From Streptomyces camelliae (GTDB lineage: Bacteria; Actinomycetota; Actinomycetes; Streptomycetales; Streptomycetaceae): a stretch of 64,000 bases of DNA. The stretch covers positions 7,688,001 through 7,752,000 of the forward strand of contig NZ_CP115300.1 in the NCBI RefSeq assembly GCF_027625935.1. The letters run 5' to 3'. Shown piece by piece: positions 17,887 through 26,245 of the stretch. The position numbers were made by a program, and so were the translations under genes. Positions within the stretch are counted from its first letter, which is position 1; each line of letters opens with the position of its first letter. Below the pieces are notes generated by a model. It searched no databases, had not been told where the DNA came from, and saw only the letters and a list, made by a program, of their open reading frames with translations.

Positions 17887-18687
17887 GTGGCGATGGTCGA
17901 CGCCGGCGGGATCCGGCTGCACGTCCAGCGCACGGGGCCCACCGGCGACCGGTCCCCGCACGCCACGGTCGTCCTGGTGCACGGGCTGCTCACCGACAGC
18001 CTGGCCAGCTACTACTTCACCGTCGCCCCCGCCTTCGCCGCGTCCGGACTCGACGTCGTCATGTACGACCTGCGCGGACACGGCCGCAGCGAGCGCCCGT
18101 CGCGGGGCTACACCCTCGACCACAACATCGACGACCTGGAGGCCCTCCTCGACCGGCTTGCCGTCACCGGGCCCGTCCACCTGGTCGGCAACTCCTACGG
18201 CGGCACCATCGCCTTCGGCTGGGCGGCCCGGCACCCGGACCGCGTCACCAGCCTCACCCTGATCGAGTCCGAGCCCCCGACCCCCGCCTGGGCGGCGAAA
18301 CTCGGCCGCATCCTCGACCGGGTCGTCACCCAGCTCGCCCACAACGAGCCCGACGCCCTCGCCTGGATCACCGCGAACCGGGGCCACAACACCGCCCGGC
18401 TGGCCAAGGGCGCGGCCCGGCTCGCCCGCGAGACCACCCTCGGCCGGGACATCCCCGCCAGCCGCGTGCTCACCGAGGCCGAGATCAGGGCCGTACACTG
18501 CCCGGTCCTCGGGGTGTACGGCGGCGATTCGGACCTGGTCGACCTGGTGCCGCTGAAGCGGACGCTGCTGACCGGCTTCCGGGCGGTCGTGCTCCCCGGG
18601 CACGAGCACTCGGTGCTGGTGGAGGCGCCCACGGTCGTCGGCGGGCACATCCTGGACCTGATCCACGCGGGGGCGGGGGTCCGGTGA
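17887..18687 (+). CDS. Alpha/beta hydrolase, probable thioesterase or esterase of the PKS operon
   Basis: 266 residues from GTG at 17887 (an alternative ATG at 17893). The oxyanion stretch VLVHGLL, DLRGHGRS, the nucleophile elbow GNSYGG and a late GHEHS histidine make a complete Ser-Asp-His alpha/beta-hydrolase fold. The stop overlaps the GTG of the glycosyltransferase by three bases. Because neither megasynthase has a terminal thioesterase or reductase, this is the best candidate for releasing the chain from an ACP; an ester hydrolase acting on the finished product is the alternative. Confidence 0.85.
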   Translation: MAMVDAGGIRLHVQRTGPTGDRSPHATVVLVHGLLTDSLASYYFTVAPAFAASGLDVVMYDLRGHGRSERPSRGYTLDHNIDDLEALLDRLAVTGPVHLVGNSYGGTIAFGWAARHPDRVTSLTLIESEPPTPAWAAKLGRILDRVVTQLAHNEPDALAWITANRGHNTARLAKGAARLARETTLGRDIPASRVLTEAEIRAVHCPVLGVYGGDSDLVDLVPLKRTLLTGFRAVVLPGHEHSVLVEAPTVVGGHILDLIHAGAGVR

Positions 18688-19892
18688 GCGCCTTCCTCTT
18701 CGTCGTACCGCCGCTGACCGGGCACATCAACCCGGCCGTCGGCGTCGCCGCCCGGCTGACCGAGCGCGGCCACCGGGTCGCCTGGGCGTGTGCCGACCCC
18801 GCGCTGGTACGGCGGCTCGCGGGCCCGGACGCCGAGGTGCACGGGTGCGCGGGCCCGGTGCCGGGCGCCGACGGTGCCGTACGGCCGCCGGAGCTGCGGG
18901 GCGCGGAGGCGCTGAAGTTCCTCTGGGAGCGGTATCTGCTCCCGCTCGCCGATGCCATGGCTCCGGGCGTGCGGGGGGCGGTCGAGGCGGTCCGCCCGGA
19001 CGTGGTCGTGGCCGACCAACAGGCCTTCGCCGGCGCCCTGGTGGCCGAGCGGGCCGGGCTGCCGTGGGCCACCTCCGCGACCACCTCGGCCGAGTTCAGC
19101 GGCGCGTACGACGGTCTGCCGAAGGTCGCCGCGTGGCTGGACCGGAGCCTGGCCGGGCTCCGGACGCGGATCGGCGACCCGGCCGGCACCGCCGACCCGC
19201 GTTTCTCCCCGCACCTGCTGCTGATCTTCAGCACCCCCGAACTCATCGGTCCCCAGGCGCCGTTGGCCCCGCACATCCACTACGTCGGCCCGTCGCTCGC
19301 CGGCCGCCCGGCCGGGCCCGGCTTCCCCTGGGAGCGGCTCGACCCGGGCCGGGCGAAGGTCCTGGTGACCCTCGGCACGGCCAACGCGGACGCGGGCGTC
19401 CGGTTCCTCACCGAGTGCCTCACCGCGCTGCGCGAACGCGCCGACCGGGTGCAGGCCGTGATCGCCGACCCGGGTGGCGTCCTCCCGGTGCCGCCCGGCG
19501 ACAAGGACGTCCTGGTGCTGCCGTCCGTGCCCCAGCTCCCCTTGCTGGAGCGGATGGACGCCGTCGTCTGCCACGCGGGCCACAACACCGTGTGCGAGGC
19601 CCTGTGGCACGGCGTCCCGCTCGTCGTCGCCCCGATCCGCGACGATCAGCCGGTGGTGGCCGGGCAGGTCGTGGACGCGGGTGCCGGCGTCCGGGTCCGC
19701 TTCGGCCGGGTCACCGCGGACCGGCTGGGCGCGGCCCTCGACACGGTCCTCACCGACCGCTCCCTGCGGGCTGCCGCGGCCCGGATCCGCACCGCGTTCC
19801 GCGCGGCGGGCGGCGCCCGGGCCGCGGCGGCCCACCTCGAACACCTCGCGGACTTCACAGACTTCGCCGACTCCGAAGCGGAGACCCGATGA
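18684..19892 (+). CDS. Macrolide-type (GT1, MGT family) glycosyltransferase
   Basis: 402 residues. N-terminal acceptor half with PPLTGHINPAVGVAARL. C-terminal donor half with VLVTLGTAN and the nucleotide-sugar binding signature HAGHNTVCEALWHGVP followed by PIRDDQ. The family transfers a sugar from a UDP- or dTDP-sugar to a small lipophilic acceptor in the cytoplasm. Coupling to the PKS genes argues that the acceptor is the lipid/polyketide made here. Start GTG 18684 overlaps the hydrolase stop, and its own stop overlaps the methyltransferase ATG (ATGA). The sugar cannot be predicted: no deoxysugar genes are present, and galU is the only nearby sugar-nucleotide gene. Confidence 0.9.
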   Translation: MSAFLFVVPPLTGHINPAVGVAARLTERGHRVAWACADPALVRRLAGPDAEVHGCAGPVPGADGAVRPPELRGAEALKFLWERYLLPLADAMAPGVRGAVEAVRPDVVVADQQAFAGALVAERAGLPWATSATTSAEFSGAYDGLPKVAAWLDRSLAGLRTRIGDPAGTADPRFSPHLLLIFSTPELIGPQAPLAPHIHYVGPSLAGRPAGPGFPWERLDPGRAKVLVTLGTANADAGVRFLTECLTALRERADRVQAVIADPGGVLPVPPGDKDVLVLPSVPQLPLLERMDAVVCHAGHNTVCEALWHGVPLVVAPIRDDQPVVAGQVVDAGAGVRVRFGRVTADRLGAALDTVLTDRSLRAAAARIRTAFRAAGGARAAAAHLEHLADFTDFADSEAETR

Positions 19893-20992
19893 CCGAGCAA
19901 GAAGACAAGGGCGACACGGGCCGTGAGGCCGGCAAGGGTGACAAGGCGGCGCGCGTCGCCGCCCTGCGCCCCGCCTACCAGGACGACCTGGCCGCCGGCA
20001 CGGACCGCTTCTTCACCGCCCGCCGCACCGACTGCCCCTGGTGCGGCGCGGACCGGCTCACCCCGCGGCTGCGCACCCCCGACCTGCTCCAGCACAAGCC
20101 GGGCCACTTCACCCTCGACCGCTGCGCCGACTGCGGCCACACGTTCCAGAACCCCCAACTCACCGAGGAAGGGCTGGAGTTCTACTACCGGGACTTCTAC
20201 GACGGCCTCGGCGAGCAGCGCATGAGCGGCACCTTCGGCGGCCGGACCGCCATGTACGAGGGCCGCGCCGAGGCGATGCTGCCGTACGACCCCACCCCGA
20301 AGACCTGGCTGGACGTCGGCACCGGCCACGGCCACTTCTGCGCGGCCGCCCGCAGCGTCCTGCCCGGCACCTCCTTCGACGGGCTGGACTTCACCGACGG
20401 TGTCGAACTCGCCGCCCGCGAGGGCCGCGTGGACCACGCCTACCGCGGCGCCTTCCCCGCCCTCGCCCCCGAACTCGCCGCCCGCTACGACGTGGTGAGC
20501 ATGTTCCACTACCTGGAGCACAGCACCGACCCGGACCGCGAACTGCGCGCCGCCCACGAGGCCGTACGCCCCGGCGGCCACCTCCTCATCGAGGTGCCTG
20601 ACCCGGAGAGCCGCTACGCCCGGCTGCTCGGCCGCTGGTGGCTGCCCTGGCTCCAGCCGCAGCACCTGCACTTCATGCCGGTGGCCAACCTCCGGCGGCG
20701 ACTGACCGAGCTGGGCTTCACGGTGGTCGCGGAGCAGCACGCCGAGCCGCACGACCCGGTCGACCTGCTGGCCGCCGTCTGGCTGGCCCTGGACCACACC
20801 GCCCCGCGCGAGGACGCCCCCTGGCTGCCCGAACGACCCGGCCCCCTGAGCCGAGGCCTGCGTGCCACGCTCCTCCTCGCCGGCGTCCCCGCCCTCATCA
20901 CCGCCACACTCCTGGACCGCTTCGCACTACGTCCCCTGTCCCACCGCCTGGGCCTGTCCAACGCGTACCGTCTGGTGGCCCGCCGCGACTGA
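19889..20992 (+). CDS. SAM-dependent methyltransferase with N-terminal zinc ribbon
   Basis: 367 residues, ATG overlapping the glycosyltransferase stop. The N-terminus has two CxxC pairs (CPWCGA and CADCGH, about residues 50-80) that form a zinc ribbon as in sugar C-methyltransferase-like proteins. Motif I, WLDVGTGHGHF, then FDGLDF and a later FHYLEH form a class I Rossmann methyltransferase (Methyltransf_11/23). The last 60 residues contain a hydrophobic stretch (LLLAGVPALITATLL) that could bind the membrane. As last gene of the operon it probably methylates the sugar or the lipid; the target atom is not deducible. Confidence 0.85.
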   Translation: MTEQEDKGDTGREAGKGDKAARVAALRPAYQDDLAAGTDRFFTARRTDCPWCGADRLTPRLRTPDLLQHKPGHFTLDRCADCGHTFQNPQLTEEGLEFYYRDFYDGLGEQRMSGTFGGRTAMYEGRAEAMLPYDPTPKTWLDVGTGHGHFCAAARSVLPGTSFDGLDFTDGVELAAREGRVDHAYRGAFPALAPELAARYDVVSMFHYLEHSTDPDRELRAAHEAVRPGGHLLIEVPDPESRYARLLGRWWLPWLQPQHLHFMPVANLRRRLTELGFTVVAEQHAEPHDPVDLLAAVWLALDHTAPREDAPWLPERPGPLSRGLRATLLLAGVPALITATLLDRFALRPLSHRLGLSNAYRLVARRD

Positions 20993-20999
20993 CCAGCAC

Positions 21000-22043
21000 T
21001 CACAGGATCTTGGCCCGGATCAGCGCGGACAACACCACGGCGCCCGGCGCCAGTGGCGCCCAGTCCGTCAGCACCCGGTATCCGATGACGGTCGCGGTGG
21101 CCACCGAGGGGGCCGAGCCGAAGGCGATCAGCGTCCACACCAGCGCCGCGTCGACCGCGAGTCCGCCCGGCGCCGGCACCGCGCCGACGGCCGTGCCCGC
21201 CGCGAGATGGGCGAGCATCACCTGCTCCCACGGCAGCTCCAGTCCGAGCGAGGTACCGACACAGGCGAGGGCGGCCGCCTGCAGCAGCGGCATCGCGACC
21301 GCCCCGCCCCACAGCGCGGCCACCCGGCAGGGCCGCGTGTGCACCTCCCGCGCGTCGGCGAGGGCACAGCGCAGCATCCCGGTCACCGGCCGCCTGAGCG
21401 GCCGTACGACCGTGAGCAGCACCCCGGCGACCGCGAGGGCCCCGCCCACGACGGCGGCGACCGGCACCAGCAGCCGCCCGTCCGGTACCAGCCCGCCGAG
21501 GTCCCGCCAGGCCGGAGACACGGCCAGGAACACGACGAGCACCACCGTCTTCGCGGAGGACTTCGCCAGTGAGTACAACCCGACCGACGCCGCCGCACGG
21601 GCCGGCGGCACCCCGCGCGCCCGCAGGAACCGCACCGTGACGGCATGGGCGCCGAGCCCGCCGGGAAGCGCGTGATTGGCCGCACCGGCGGCGAACTGCG
21701 AGGCCAGCAACTGTCCTGCCGGCAGCCGGTCGGGCAGCGCGCCCTGCCGGACGCAGGCGGCCGCCACCCAGTTCAGGCAGGTGAAACCGCCCCCGGCCAG
21801 CAGCCACCAGGGATCGGCCGCGACGAGCCGCCGGACCCCCTCGTACACCAGGGGCCGGTTGGCCATCGCCCAGCCGCCGGCCAGCAGCAGCGGAGCGAGG
21901 CACAGGGCCAGCCGCACGGGCCGGCCCGCCAGGAAAGACGCGGGCCGGGGCGAAGGGGTTGCCTCGGCGAGCGAGGAGAGGGCCCCCTCCCGCACGGGCG
22001 GGGCCGCAGGGAGCGAGAGCGGGGACGGAGACGGTGCGGACAC
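21000..22043 (-). CDS. Flippase-like membrane protein (lysylphosphatidylglycerol synthase TM / UPF0104 family)
   Basis: 347 residues with about eight transmembrane helices and the family features NWVAAACVRQ, LPGGLGAHAV and AVPAPGGLAVDAALV. The family is the transmembrane half of MprF without its lysyl-transferase domain, and members are proposed to flip or move (glyco)lipids. Start GTG 22043. It is convergent with the methyltransferase with only seven bases between stops, so it is not in the same transcript, but its lipid-handling fold makes it a plausible partner of the lipid operon (inference). Confidence 0.8.
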   Translation of the reverse strand: MSAPSPSPLSLPAAPPVREGALSSLAEATPSPRPASFLAGRPVRLALCLAPLLLAGGWAMANRPLVYEGVRRLVAADPWWLLAGGGFTCLNWVAAACVRQGALPDRLPAGQLLASQFAAGAANHALPGGLGAHAVTVRFLRARGVPPARAAASVGLYSLAKSSAKTVVLVVFLAVSPAWRDLGGLVPDGRLLVPVAAVVGGALAVAGVLLTVVRPLRRPVTGMLRCALADAREVHTRPCRVAALWGGAVAMPLLQAAALACVGTSLGLELPWEQVMLAHLAAGTAVGAVPAPGGLAVDAALVWTLIAFGSAPSVATATVIGYRVLTDWAPLAPGAVVLSALIRAKIL

Positions 22044-22303
22044 GGGCGTCGTCCTTCCGCGGCGGGTCCCGGGGGCGGGACCTGGGGGAGGCGGGTCGGG
22101 CGATACCGGGGGAGCCTGCCCCGCCCGCGTGACACCACGGTGTCCGAAAACCCAAGGGCCGAGGGCGGGGCGGTGCCACCGGGGAGCCGGGGGGGAAGCG
22201 TGCGCTTAACCGCCGTTCACCGCCGACCAGGTAGCCTTCCCTTGGGACGCCCTTTACATGCGGCGCCCGGGAGGCAAGGACAGCGACAGGGGAGGAACCC
22301 GCG

Positions 22304-22951
22304 GTGCACGTCCAGGAATGGCTCGACTCGGTGCCCGCGGCCGCCGTCTACGCCGTGGTGGCCCTGGTGATCGGTGTGGAGAGCCTGGGCATTCCGCTGC
22401 CGGGTGAGATCGTCCTGGTCTCGGCGGCGCTGATGTCCTCGCAGCATTCCGGCATCAACCCGATCGTCCTCGGCGCCTGCGCGACCGCCGGTGCGGTGAT
22501 CGGCGACTCCATCGGTTACGCCATCGGTCGCAAGGGCGGCCGCCCGCTGCTGGCCTGGCTGGGCAAGAAATTCCCGAAGCACTTCAGCGAAGGCCATGTG
22601 GCCACCGCCGAGCGGTCCTTCGAGAAGTGGGGCATGTGGGCCGTCTTCGTCGGCCGCTTCATCGCCCTCCTGCGCATCTTCGCCGGCCCCCTCGCCGGCG
22701 TCCTGCACATGCCGTACTGGAAGTTCCTGATCGCCAACGTCCTCGGCGGCATCTGCTGGGCGGGCGGCACTACGGCCGTCATCTACTACGTGGGCGTCGT
22801 CGCCGAGGGCTGGCTGAAGAAGTTCTCCTACGTGGGCCTGGCGGCAGCGGTCCTCGTCGGCCTGGCCTCGATGCTGCTGGTCAAGCGCAAGGCGAAGAAG
22901 GCCCAGCTGCAGGGCGAGCGGGAAGCGGAACCGGTAAGCGCCGGGGAGTGA
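22304..22951 (+). CDS. DedA family membrane protein
   Basis: 215 residues from GTG 22304 with GGGGAGGA just upstream. It has the DedA signature: GIPLPGEIVL near residue 30, GDSIGYAIGR, then FVGRFIALLRIFAG with the conserved Arg residues, and a C-terminal TM plus a basic tail. DedA proteins are envelope membrane proteins linked to proton-motive force and to undecaprenyl-phosphate or phospholipid recycling. The 260 bases upstream hold a TAGCCT box (22232-22237) but no convincing -35 element. Confidence 0.88.
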   Translation: MHVQEWLDSVPAAAVYAVVALVIGVESLGIPLPGEIVLVSAALMSSQHSGINPIVLGACATAGAVIGDSIGYAIGRKGGRPLLAWLGKKFPKHFSEGHVATAERSFEKWGMWAVFVGRFIALLRIFAGPLAGVLHMPYWKFLIANVLGGICWAGGTTAVIYYVGVVAEGWLKKFSYVGLAAAVLVGLASMLLVKRKAKKAQLQGEREAEPVSAGE

Positions 22952-22964
22952 AAGCGCGCTCCAG

Positions 22965-23045
22965 AGGGGCGCGGGGCTGTATCGATGTGCGGCTCCGCCG
23001 CGATGGGGGTCCCCCCGGGTTCGAGCGAAGTCGAGAACCTGGGGG
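22965..23045. repeat. Streptomyces-type intergenic repeat with hairpin, likely bidirectional terminator
   Basis: The block begins GAGGGGCGCGGGGCTG and continues with GCGGCTCCGCCGC, a 4-bp stem. A second copy of this part is at 55091-55129. It is followed by a strong hairpin at 23012-23045 (CCCCCGGGTTC pairing with GAACCTGGGGG, ten pairs plus one G-U). It lies between convergent dedA and the carbonic anhydrase gene, where a bidirectional terminator is expected. Confidence 0.7.
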
Positions 23046-23083
23046 AGCGACAAACCACGGACAACCGGTACTCGCCAGACGGC

Positions 23084-23611
23084 CTATTCATGCACCTCGC
23101 GATGCGCCTTCGCCAACTCCGCATACATGGTGCCGTTGAGGGTGACCCCCTGCCGCTCTTCCTCAGTCAGTTCGCGCCGCACCTTCGCCGGCACCCCCGC
23201 CACCAGCGACCCGGGCGGCACCACCATCCCCTGCGGCACCAGCGCCTGAGCGGCAACAAGTGACCCAGCGCCGATGACGGCCCCATTCAGCACGGTCGCC
23301 CCCATCCCGATGAGGCAGTCGTCCTCCACCGTCGCCCCGTGCACCACCGCGTTGTGCCCGATGGAAACCCGCTCACCCACGCTCACGGGAAACCCGGGAT
23401 CCGCATGCAATGTGCAGTTGTCCTGCACATTGCTGCTCGCACCGATCTCGATACGCTCGACATCGCCCCGCACCACCGCGCCGTACCAGACACTCGCCCC
23501 GGAGCGGAGCGAAACGTCCCCGATCACGGAAGCCGTAGGCGCCACGAACGCCCCGGGATCGACCCGGGGCTCCCTGCCGCCGATGCCCACGATCAGCGCC
23601 TGCTGCGTCAT
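23084..23611 (-). CDS. Gamma-carbonic anhydrase family protein
   Basis: 175 residues of left-handed beta-helix hexapeptide repeats (for example GDVSLRSGASVWYGAVVRGD). The three metal-ligand histidines of the gamma class are present in CTLHAD and IGHNAVVHGA. The family either hydrates CO2 with Zn/Fe or, as in YrdA/CaiE-like members, has another or unknown activity. ATG 23611 is chosen over longer frames because GAGGAG lies seven bases upstream. It is divergent from another beta-helix protein. Confidence 0.85.
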   Translation of the reverse strand: MTQQALIVGIGGREPRVDPGAFVAPTASVIGDVSLRSGASVWYGAVVRGDVERIEIGASSNVQDNCTLHADPGFPVSVGERVSIGHNAVVHGATVEDDCLIGMGATVLNGAVIGAGSLVAAQALVPQGMVVPPGSLVAGVPAKVRRELTEEERQGVTLNGTMYAELAKAHREVHE

Positions 23612-23719
23612 CACCGTTCTCCTCGTGTCGTCGTCCTCCGCACCGTACGACACGGGCTGGGGCAAAGATCACAGCAGGCAGGTCTCTCGCCGAAAGCGTC
23701 CGCTTAGTAACGTGACCCC

Positions 23720-24484
23720 GTGCCCCAGCGGAAGAACACGTTCTCATCCTGGCGTCACCGCGCGGCGCAGCGCGCGGTGCACGCGGTCTGGGCCTGGGCG
23801 CAGCGCACGGGTTCGGTCAGCGCGGACCACCCCGGCCGCTTCCGGTTCGGCTCGATCGGCGAAGCCACCAGGCTGGCCTTCCCGCTCGGCACCGTCTTCG
23901 GCGAGCCCTGGATCCACCTCGGCTCCCACTGCATCATCGCCGAGCAGGTCACGCTGACCGCCGGTCTGATGCCGGACCTCGACCTCGGCCCGGACCCGAT
24001 CCTGCGCATCGGCGACGGAGTCGTCCTCGGCCGGGGCAGCCATGTCATCGCGGACACGACGGTCACCATCGGCCGTGACTGCTACTTCGGCCCGTACGTC
24101 TACGTCACCTCCACCAACCACTCCTACGACGACCCGCACGAGCCCATCGGCAGGCAGTGGCCGCGGATGGAGCCGGTGGAGATCGGCCCGGGCTGCTGGA
24201 TCGGCACCGGCGCGGTGATCCTGCCCGGCGCGCGGATCGGCCGGAACGTGGTCGTCGCGGCCGGTGCCGTGGTGCGCGGCACGGTGCCCGATCACGCCGT
24301 GGTGGCCGGGGCACCGGCCCGGGTGGTACGGCGCTGGACGGCCGAGGACGGCTGGCAGCCCCCGCTGCGGACCCCGGCGCCGGTGCCGATACCGGACGGC
24401 ATGACGCCGGAGCAGCTGCGGGCGCTGGCGGAGCTGGACGAGGAGGCCGTGGCGCAGCTGGCCCGGCTGGAGCCCGAGGGCTGA
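23720..24484 (+). CDS. Hexapeptide-repeat acyltransferase (LbH family)
   Basis: 254 residues from GTG 23720. The centre is a left-handed beta-helix of hexapeptide repeats (IRIGDGVVLGRGSHV, VEIGPGCWIGTGAVIL). TSTNHSYDDP has the catalytic-type histidine of CoA-dependent O-acetyltransferases, and a final VVAGAPARVV is typical of sugar or virginiamycin-type acetyltransferases. The C-terminal 45 residues form a Pro-rich and then helical extension. The substrate is unknown; an envelope sugar is plausible. Confidence 0.8.
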   Translation: MPQRKNTFSSWRHRAAQRAVHAVWAWAQRTGSVSADHPGRFRFGSIGEATRLAFPLGTVFGEPWIHLGSHCIIAEQVTLTAGLMPDLDLGPDPILRIGDGVVLGRGSHVIADTTVTIGRDCYFGPYVYVTSTNHSYDDPHEPIGRQWPRMEPVEIGPGCWIGTGAVILPGARIGRNVVVAAGAVVRGTVPDHAVVAGAPARVVRRWTAEDGWQPPLRTPAPVPIPDGMTPEQLRALAELDEEAVAQLARLEPEG

Positions 24485-24675
24485 GCCACGGCGCCGGCGC
24501 ATGCTCGCCGGAGATCAGCCGGCCGGGACGTCGCCGCGGACGCCGCCCTCGCCGGGGAGCATCACGCCGACGCGGTCAGCGTCGGCCGGTGGCGGCCGAG
24601 AACCTGGTGCCCGATCGGCCCGCCCGCGGCTGTCCGGCCGGGGCGGCTTCGGCGGCGCGGGTCGCGGCGGAGGTG

Positions 24676-25533
24676 TCAGCCGGTCGCCAGCAGCAGCGTG
24701 CCGAGCAGGGCGAGCCCCGCGCCCGCCGCCTGGATCGCGCGCAGCCGCTCGCTGAGGAAGCCGCGCGCGGCCAGCGCGGTCACCACCGGGTACAGCGAGG
24801 CGAGGACGGCGGCCACGGTGACCGGTCCGTGCTGGGCGGCGATCGCGTAGGTGCCGTTGGCTGCCACGTCGGCCAGTCCGACGAAGGCCAGCGCGGGCAG
24901 CGAGGCCCAGGGGAAACCGCCCTCCGGTACGGCCCGGCCGCCCCGCCGGACGGAGACCGCGAGCGCGGCCCCGCCGACCGCGACATTGGTCAGCCGCTGT
25001 ACGAACAGGGCGAGGAACAGGCCGGTCACCGTGGTCGACGCCTCCGTGATCAGGGCGAAGACCGTGCCGAAGCCGAGCGCGGCGATCAGGGTGAGCAGGA
25101 TCGTCTGCCGCTGGACGGGCGCGCCGCGCAGCTGCGGGCCGCCCGCGAGGACGACACCGGTGACGGCGACCGCGATGCCCGCGACCTGGAGCAGCCCCGG
25201 GCGCTCGCCGAGGACCAGACCGACGCCGACCGGGACGGCCACGCTGAGGGTGGCGAGCGGCGAGACGACTCCCATGGGGCCGAGCGCCAGCGCCTTGTAG
25301 AAGGAGAGCAGGGCGACCGGGCCGACCAGACCCGCGGCGAACGCGAACCACAGCCGGGGTCCGGCCTCGCTCCAGCCGCCCGTCGCGACGACGATCGCGC
25401 CGAGCACGGCCGCCGCGATGGCCTGCGAGACGACCACGACCGTCAGCGCGGGGCTGCGCCGGGTCAGCAGTCCGCCGCCGAAGTCGGCCAGCCCCCACAG
25501 GAGACTGGTGGTGAGGGCGAAGAATGCTGTCAC
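24676..25533 (-). CDS. EamA/DMT-family exporter
   Basis: 285 residues, ten transmembrane helices arranged as two EamA repeats of five (the first ending near LVLAGGPQLRG, the second ending LALLGTLLLATG). Proteins of this family export amino acids, nucleosides or drugs. The start is GTG 25533. It is divergent from the XRE-cupin regulator across a 107-bp region with repeated GTTCA/TGAAC half-sites, so it is the probable target of that regulator. The 190 bases beyond its stop (24485-24675) hold no gene. Confidence 0.85.
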   Translation of the reverse strand: MTAFFALTTSLLWGLADFGGGLLTRRSPALTVVVVSQAIAAAVLGAIVVATGGWSEAGPRLWFAFAAGLVGPVALLSFYKALALGPMGVVSPLATLSVAVPVGVGLVLGERPGLLQVAGIAVAVTGVVLAGGPQLRGAPVQRQTILLTLIAALGFGTVFALITEASTTVTGLFLALFVQRLTNVAVGGAALAVSVRRGGRAVPEGGFPWASLPALAFVGLADVAANGTYAIAAQHGPVTVAAVLASLYPVVTALAARGFLSERLRAIQAAGAGLALLGTLLLATG

Positions 25534-25583
25534 GGCTGGCCTCGCAGTACAGTTTGCTGAACGATCGTGTGCATCCCACCGTA

Positions 25584-25599
25584 GTTCAGCACATTGAAC
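25584..25599. promoter_or_regulatory. Inverted repeat operator between exporter and XRE-cupin genes
   Basis: GTTCAGCACATTGAAC is a GTTCA-N6-TGAAC inverted repeat. Related half-sites flank it: GTTTGCTGAAC near 25552-25562 and AGTGAAC near 25616-25622, the latter overlapping the TATAGT box (25612-25617) of the regulator gene. Three spaced sites in one divergent promoter fit cooperative control by the XRE-cupin protein. Confidence 0.6.
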
Positions 25600-25640
25600 C
25601 CTGTCATCCCTTATAGTGAACTCTCCTCGATGGACGTGAT

Positions 25641-26213
25641 GTGTCGGACCTCGACCTGCTGACCCAGTCCCTGGCCCGCAACGTCAAGCACTGGCGCACG
25701 GTGCGCGGCTTCACCCTGGACGTGCTCGCGGCCCGGGCCGGAGTCAGCCGCGGCATGCTCATCCAGATCGAGCAGGCCCGGACGAACCCCAGCATCGGCA
25801 CCGTCGTCAAGATCGGCGACGCGCTCGGCATCAGCATCACCACCCTGCTCGACTACGAGCAGGGCCCCAAGGTCCGCATCGTCGCCCCCGAGCAGGCCGT
25901 ACGGCTGTGGCACACCGACGCCGGCAGCTACAACCGCCTGCTGGCGGGCACGGAGGCCCCCGGCCCGGTGGAGATGTGGGACTGGCGGCTGATGCCGGGC
26001 GAGTCCAGCCCCTCCGAGCCGCACCCGGTGGGCACCGTGGAACTCGTCCACGTCACCGCCGGCGAACTGACCCTCACCGTCGACGGCGTGGCCCATCGGG
26101 TGCCGACCGGCGCGAGCGCCACGTTCGAGGCCAGTACCCAGCACGCGTACGGCAACGAGGGTGAGGTACCGATGGAGATGATCATGGCCGTCTCGGTGCC
26201 ACCCGTGCGCTGA
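25641..26213 (+). CDS. XRE-family regulator with C-terminal cupin domain
   Basis: 190 residues. HTH_3 domain at about 10-65 (LDVLAARAGVSRGMLIQIEQ), then a cupin ligand-binding domain (about 95-185; PHPVGTVELVHVTAGEL). These repressors usually sense a small metabolite and control a neighbouring exporter or catabolic gene. GTG 25641 is the first in-frame start behind the TATAGT box. Divergent from the EamA exporter, and likely autoregulated. Confidence 0.88.
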   Translation: MSDLDLLTQSLARNVKHWRTVRGFTLDVLAARAGVSRGMLIQIEQARTNPSIGTVVKIGDALGISITTLLDYEQGPKVRIVAPEQAVRLWHTDAGSYNRLLAGTEAPGPVEMWDWRLMPGESSPSEPHPVGTVELVHVTAGELTLTVDGVAHRVPTGASATFEASTQHAYGNEGEVPMEMIMAVSVPPVR

Positions 26214-26239
26214 ACCGCGCGAGGGCGGGCTGTTAGCGT
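26211..26239 (+). promoter_or_regulatory. Leaderless-type promoter of the YbaK gene
   Basis: TGAACC (26211-26216) and TAGCGT (26234-26239) are spaced 17 bases apart. The -10 box ends six bases before the ATG at 26246, so the message should be leaderless. The -35 element overlaps the stop codon of the XRE gene. Confidence 0.5.
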
Positions 26240-26245
26240 GCGGCC

